A program made the position numbers and the translations under genes. Below, piece after piece: positions 60,336-64,000 of a stretch of DNA of 64,000 nucleotides (positions within the stretch are counted from its first letter, which is position 1; each line of letters begins with the position of its first letter). This DNA comes from Bacillota bacterium (GTDB lineage Bacteria; Bacillota; UBA4882; UBA8346): NCBI GenBank assembly GCA_023400055.1, contig JAEXFN010000051.1, forward strand, positions 181,338 to 245,337, given 5' to 3'. A model generated the notes under the pieces. That model was not told the origin of the DNA. It did not search any database and was given only the letters and a program-made list of their open reading frames with translations.

Positions 60336-61088
60336 ATGAGGTACGAAGCAGCATTGTTTGATTTAGACGGCGTTATTATCGATTCCAATGCGGGGATTAC
60401 GGATTGTTGGAACCGGTTGGCGGCGGAACATCGGATGGAGCTTACTCCGAGCGATTTTGAAAAATATATCTACGGTTGTCCCGCCCGGGAAACCTTAGAT
60501 CTGCTTTTCGGGAAATTAACCAGCGCGGACCGCGAAGTTGCCTTACGCAAACTCACGGACTATGAGTCCAATTTACAATACCGGGAAATTCCCGGGGCGG
60601 TGCAATTCTTAAAATCTTTACGGAAATGGGGGATTCCGGTCGCGCTCGTCACCAGCAGCGCGGCATGGAAAGTTAAAATTATCGAACAGCAACTGGGCAT
60701 CGGCGCTCTATTTACGGAGCTGATTACGTCCGAACGGATCCGGCACGGTAAACCCGATCCCGAGTGCTATCGTTTAGCGGCTGAATGCTTAGCGAAACTT
60801 CCCGAAAAATGCATAGTCTTTGAAGATGCCGTTAGCGGCGTCACTGCGGCAGTGAAAGCCGGCGCTTTTTGTATCGGGGTGCAGCAAGGAAGCATGGTCC
60901 CACCGTTGATTGCCGCCGGGGCCGGAATGGTTGTGCCCGATTTCGCCCAAGTTCATTTTAGCGGATCGGGACTAGTGGGTTCGGAATGCGAATTCGAAGT
61001 TCACCTTGGCCAGCGGGGAATGGCCATCGAACTTTACGACCAACCAGCGATCGCAAAAGGAAGTTTTCAGTCGGAGGCGAACCTATAA
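60336..61088 (+). CDS. HAD hydrolase, beta-phosphoglucomutase-like
   Basis: A 250-residue HAD superfamily protein. All four motifs are present: DLDGVIIDS (catalytic Asp pair), TSS, the Lys in RHGKPDPECY and FEDAVSGV. A small helical cap (about 15-85) makes it subfamily I, as in beta-phosphoglucomutase or small phosphatases. The last 40 residues, beyond the core, are unlike typical members. The ATG at 60336 lacks a strong ribosome site (GGCGGTG region). Substrate unknown; array D is immediately upstream. Confidence 0.85.
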   Translation: MRYEAALFDLDGVIIDSNAGITDCWNRLAAEHRMELTPSDFEKYIYGCPARETLDLLFGKLTSADREVALRKLTDYESNLQYREIPGAVQFLKSLRKWGIPVALVTSSAAWKVKIIEQQLGIGALFTELITSERIRHGKPDPECYRLAAECLAKLPEKCIVFEDAVSGVTAAVKAGAFCIGVQQGSMVPPLIAAGAGMVVPDFAQVHFSGSGLVGSECEFEVHLGQRGMAIELYDQPAIAKGSFQSEANL

Positions 61089-61136
61089 ATTAAGAAATCA
61101 GGCAGATTGGACGGCAAGCGGCCGGGGGACGGCGGG

Positions 61137-62897
61137 TTGGTGCGCAAATTAAGTTTTTTTTATAAATTATTTCTTTCGTTTATTGCCATCAGTGTCATTC
61201 CGTTGCTGGTGATTGGTTTCATCGCCTATGGACTGCTCACCAATACCATCTTAGACACTTTTAGCAAGCAGGCTTATAATAGCGTCGTCAAGATCAGCGA
61301 AAACATCGACCGGTTGACTTCGGAATACGCGGAAATAATTTTCAGCCTGTTGTCCGATGACGAACGGATCCGCGAGGCGCTGACCGGCGGGGCGATCCAG
61401 GATTATCCAGCGATCCGGCAAAAGATCGCGGTGATGGCCGGAAAACGCAATACCGCTTTGTACATTGTGAATCCTCAAGGCACGGTGGTTTTTGCCACCC
61501 ACCCGCTGCCCCGCTTTTATAATCCGGCCCTGTTTCGCAATAAAGGACTTTTCAAACCGGCGGACGCCTTAAAAAACGGCGCCATTATTTATCCGCACAA
61601 CTATATTAACGGAACCGGCGATAACGTCGTTTACAGCATTGCCCGGGCGATCCGCGATCGACAGGACCGGCCGATCGGCTATATCATTGTGGAAATTTTC
61701 AAGAGCCATATCGAAGAGATCGAAAATAACATCAATGCCAATTTGAATTTGGATTTGATGGTGGTTAATTCAAACTTTTATACCATCGCCAACTTACGCC
61801 ATCCTAAATTTGATGGCAGGACCTTTCATTTTGGTCGCGGCCGAAAGATGATCGCTCAGGGAACCGGGTTTTTCGTTGCGCAAGTGGACGGGAAACAATC
61901 TTTGGTTGCCTTTCATACCTCAAAATATACCCAATTCATCACGATCGGCATTCTGCCCATCAAGTTGATCCTGGAAAGCAGCAATTTCATCAAGTTAATC
62001 ACTTTACTGGCGTGTTTAATCAGTTTGATGGTCTGTTTGGTGCTGGCACTATTGATTACGCGAAGCATCTCCCGGCCGATTTATACCTTGGTGGAATCGA
62101 TGAAGCGAGTGGAAAGCGGGGATCTCCAGGTACGGGTCGATTTTCGGCGCCGTGATGAACTGGGTTTGCTGGGCGGCAGTTTTAACCGAATGGTGCGGCG
62201 GATCCAGGATTTGCTGGATAATGTCGTGGCCAAGCAACGACAACTCCGTGCTTCCGAATTAAAGGCTTTGCAGGCTCAGATCAATCCCCACTTCCTGTAT
62301 AATACGCTGGATTCCATCAAGTGGCTGGCTAAATTGAATCATGTGCCCCAAATTTCGGTGATCGTCACTCAGCTCGGAAAATTATTGCGAAGCAGCATCA
62401 ATACGGACAATGATCTGATTACGGTTGAAGAGAGTATCGTCAATATCCAAAGTTATCTGGCAATTCAGAAGATTCGCTATAGTGACAAATTCGAAACTTT
62501 GATGGAGATCGCTCCGGAAATTCTACAATATCAAATTCCGAAACTTATTTTACAGCCGATCGTCGAAAACGCAATCATTCATGGATTAGAAGGGAAAAAA
62601 GATAAGGGACGACTAATAATTCGCGGTGTTTTGGCAGAAGACGATTTGATTTTTGAGGTCATCGACAATGGCGTGGGGATGCGACCGGAGAAAGAAGCGG
62701 CGTTAAACGCCGGTGAAGATCTCCGTTCATCCTTATTCGTGCACAGTATCGGAATTCAAAATGTCAATCGCCGAATAAAACTTTATTATGGTCCGGATTA
62801 TCAGGTCACAATCCAAAGCGTGTTGGGAGAAGGCACCAAGGTGACACTGCGAATGTCAATCACACCCGAAGGAGAGAATCACAGCCAAAGTTCTTAA
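61137..62897 (+). CDS. YesM-type membrane sensor histidine kinase
   Basis: A sensor kinase of about 586 residues. It has a membrane helix at about 5-30, an extracellular double-Cache region to about 280, a second helix (about 285-310), HAMP (about 310-365) and a His_kinase domain with the phospho-acceptor His385 in QAQINPHFLYNTLD. A HATPase domain follows (VENAIIHGLEGKKDKG, DNGVGM). YesM/YesN pairs usually sense carbohydrates and switch on nearby ABC sugar importers. The start may be TTG 61137 or GTG 61140, after GGGGGAC. Coupled with the regulator gene 21 bp downstream. Confidence 0.92.
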   Translation: MVRKLSFFYKLFLSFIAISVIPLLVIGFIAYGLLTNTILDTFSKQAYNSVVKISENIDRLTSEYAEIIFSLLSDDERIREALTGGAIQDYPAIRQKIAVMAGKRNTALYIVNPQGTVVFATHPLPRFYNPALFRNKGLFKPADALKNGAIIYPHNYINGTGDNVVYSIARAIRDRQDRPIGYIIVEIFKSHIEEIENNINANLNLDLMVVNSNFYTIANLRHPKFDGRTFHFGRGRKMIAQGTGFFVAQVDGKQSLVAFHTSKYTQFITIGILPIKLILESSNFIKLITLLACLISLMVCLVLALLITRSISRPIYTLVESMKRVESGDLQVRVDFRRRDELGLLGGSFNRMVRRIQDLLDNVVAKQRQLRASELKALQAQINPHFLYNTLDSIKWLAKLNHVPQISVIVTQLGKLLRSSINTDNDLITVEESIVNIQSYLAIQKIRYSDKFETLMEIAPEILQYQIPKLILQPIVENAIIHGLEGKKDKGRLIIRGVLAEDDLIFEVIDNGVGMRPEKEAALNAGEDLRSSLFVHSIGIQNVNRRIKLYYGPDYQVTIQSVLGEGTKVTLRMSITPEGENHSQSS

Positions 62898-62918
62898 TGC
62901 CGTGGAGAAGGTGGTTGA

Positions 62919-63725
62919 ATGCTTAAGGTGATCGTAGTCGAGGATGAAAACCTGGTTCGCAAAGGGCTGATTCTGACAACACCGTGGGAAGACTATGGCT
63001 TTGAAGTGATCGGTGAAGCGGAGACCGGAGACGAAGGCTTAAAACTGGCCGCCGAACTTCATCCGGATCTGATCGTTACCGATATTCGCATGCCCGGGAT
63101 GGACGGATTGGAATTGATCGAAAGATTGGGCGAGCTTATCGAGGCGGAATATCTAATCATCTCTGGCTACAACGATTTTAGCTATGCCAAACAAGCGATG
63201 CGGCTCGGGGTGAAGGATTACCTTTTAAAACCCATTGATGATGAGGAACTGTATCAAGTATTGGAACGGCTGGCCGAATCGATCCGGAGCAAAAAGCAGG
63301 CCAAAAAAGTTCAAGAAAGCCTTTCTCATATTGAGGACAGCAAAATCATGCTTTTTAAGGAGTATTTGCTGGATAATGAGTTAAAGGCAAAATCGAATTA
63401 TGTTTGGGAAGCGATCAAATATTTGAAGGAATCTTATCGAGAGGATTTAAATATTCGGAAAGTGGCCGATTTCCTGAAAATATCCGAGAGTTATCTCAGC
63501 CGGCTTTTTAAGATGGAGACGGGCTATACATTCGTCGAATACCTGACCAATTACCGCATTAAAAAAGCGATCGAGTTATTGCGCGAAAAAAGCGAAAAGA
63601 TCTATGAGGTGGCGGCACTGGTCGGTTACAGCGATTCTCGTTATTTTAGTGCGCTCTTTCGTAAATATGTCGGCGTCACGCCCAGCGAATTTAAGGACGG
63701 CCTAAATCGCAAGATTAACAATTAA
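62919..63725 (+). CDS. YesN-type response regulator (REC-AraC)
   Basis: A 268-residue regulator. The receiver domain has the acidic pocket EDEN, phospho-acceptor Asp55 (VTDIRMPGMDG) and Lys104 (DYLLKPI). A linker helix leads to a C-terminal AraC HTH pair (about 165-265: NIRKVADFLKISESYLSRLF, IYEVAALVGYSDSRYFSALF). It lacks the long middle region of many YesN proteins. It is cognate to the kinase just upstream. Target genes are not visible; none of the window's sugar transporters is adjacent. Confidence 0.93.
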   Translation: MLKVIVVEDENLVRKGLILTTPWEDYGFEVIGEAETGDEGLKLAAELHPDLIVTDIRMPGMDGLELIERLGELIEAEYLIISGYNDFSYAKQAMRLGVKDYLLKPIDDEELYQVLERLAESIRSKKQAKKVQESLSHIEDSKIMLFKEYLLDNELKAKSNYVWEAIKYLKESYREDLNIRKVADFLKISESYLSRLFKMETGYTFVEYLTNYRIKKAIELLREKSEKIYEVAALVGYSDSRYFSALFRKYVGVTPSEFKDGLNRKINN

Positions 63726-63788
63726 TCGCTTAAAAAGCCCGGGAATAAAGAACTGATTCGCAGGATATAATTAAAAAAAAGAAAACCA

Positions 63789-63817
63789 TTGACTTTTACC
63801 GGCCTCCATGCTAAACT
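63789..63817 (+). promoter_or_regulatory. tandem promoter P1
   Basis: TTGACT (63789-63794), 17-bp spacer, TAAACT (63812-63817); an A-rich tract (about 63770-63785) precedes it like an UP element. Confidence 0.65.
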
Positions 63818-63882
63818 AAATTTCCGCTTGAGAGAAACGAGCGGGCCAAGAACTAAACTCGCAGCTCAAGAAGAAAAAGCCA

Positions 63883-63912
63883 TTGACAAGTGAACCAGGT
63901 CCATGGTAAGAT
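63883..63912 (+). promoter_or_regulatory. tandem promoter P2
   Basis: Perfect TTGACA (63883-63888), 18-bp spacer, TAAGAT (63907-63912), with an AAGAAGAAAAA tract just upstream. Confidence 0.75.
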
Positions 63913-63962
63913 AAGCATCCGCGCCGGGCAGAAAGCCAAAGCGCGGCAACCGAAAAAAACGG

Positions 63963-63992
63963 TTGACAAGAGCTAAGGAAATGTGATAAGAT
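63963..63992 (+). promoter_or_regulatory. tandem promoter P3
   Basis: Perfect TTGACA (63963-63968), 18-bp spacer, TAAGAT (63987-63992), preceded by GAAAAAAAC. It fires towards the window end. Confidence 0.75.
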
Positions 63993-64000
63993 AACCCCTG

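Noticed and set aside
59746..60354. Minus-strand 202-residue frame with DRSFVDK repeats
   Set aside because: It is antisense to the end of the Na/Pi carrier gene and runs through array D; the repeat peptide merely translates the DNA repeat.

Overview
The window looks like a chromosomal segment of a fairly G+C-rich, probably spore-forming Bacillota. The evidence is strong AGGAGG-type ribosome sites, frequent TTG starts, a SleB-type cortex hydrolase, a YesM/YesN two-component pair, an orphan cheD and short Rho-independent terminators. A relative of Hydrogenispora or Limnochordia would fit, but this is a guess from style and not a match. No transposase, integrase, phage gene, tRNA, rRNA or CRISPR array was seen inside the window.

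Layout. 1-1.8 kb: end of one sugar ABC permease, a 724-bp repeat-filled gap, then its partner permease. 2-6.3 kb: NlpC/P60 peptidase, Nudix hydrolase, rhomboid protease, GGDEF protein, ArsR regulator. 6.5-18.1 kb: ThDP enzyme, serC, LysM/SleB hydrolase, a degenerate receiver-HDOD protein, a class A PBP, rmuC, cheD, murI. 18.1-25.6 kb: a candidate small RNA, a glutaredoxin/thioredoxin-reductase pair, a TubR/TubZ-like pair, a frameshifted racemase, an M50 protease and a PHP phosphoesterase. 25.7-31.5 kb: MocR regulator divergent from an MFS carrier, a MATE exporter, an Nramp transporter. 32.0-48.9 kb: a polysaccharide locus. 49-53.6 kb: ahcY, an MFS exporter, a ferredoxin-fused aldo/keto-reductase-like protein. 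53.9-60.1 kb: a binding-protein-dependent ABC importer, then PhoU and a Na/Pi cotransporter. 60.3-63.7 kb: HAD phosphatase/mutase, YesM kinase, YesN regulator. The last 250 bp carry three tandem strong promoters typical of an rRNA or tRNA operon lying just outside.

How genes work together. The polysaccharide locus holds homologues of WbpA, WbpB, WbpD, WbpE and WbpI, together enough to make UDP-2,3-diacetamido-2,3-dideoxy-mannuronate from UDP-GlcNAc. It also has a PglC-type initiating transferase, six glycosyltransferases, an acyltransferase, an acetyltransferase, a Wzx-type flippase and a Wzy-type polymerase.

Most unusual content. (1) Four intergenic arrays of degenerate repeats, each with a pitch of 21 bp: the third and second share a related AATT-rich unit, the first is made of small covarying palindromes, and the fourth carries two perfect DnaA boxes. 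(2) A separate intergenic element with two hairpins, present three times plus a shortened fourth copy, its stem kept by compensatory changes. (3) A chromosomal TubZ/TubR-like pair. (4) A candidate structured RNA of about 260 nt with its own promoter and terminator.
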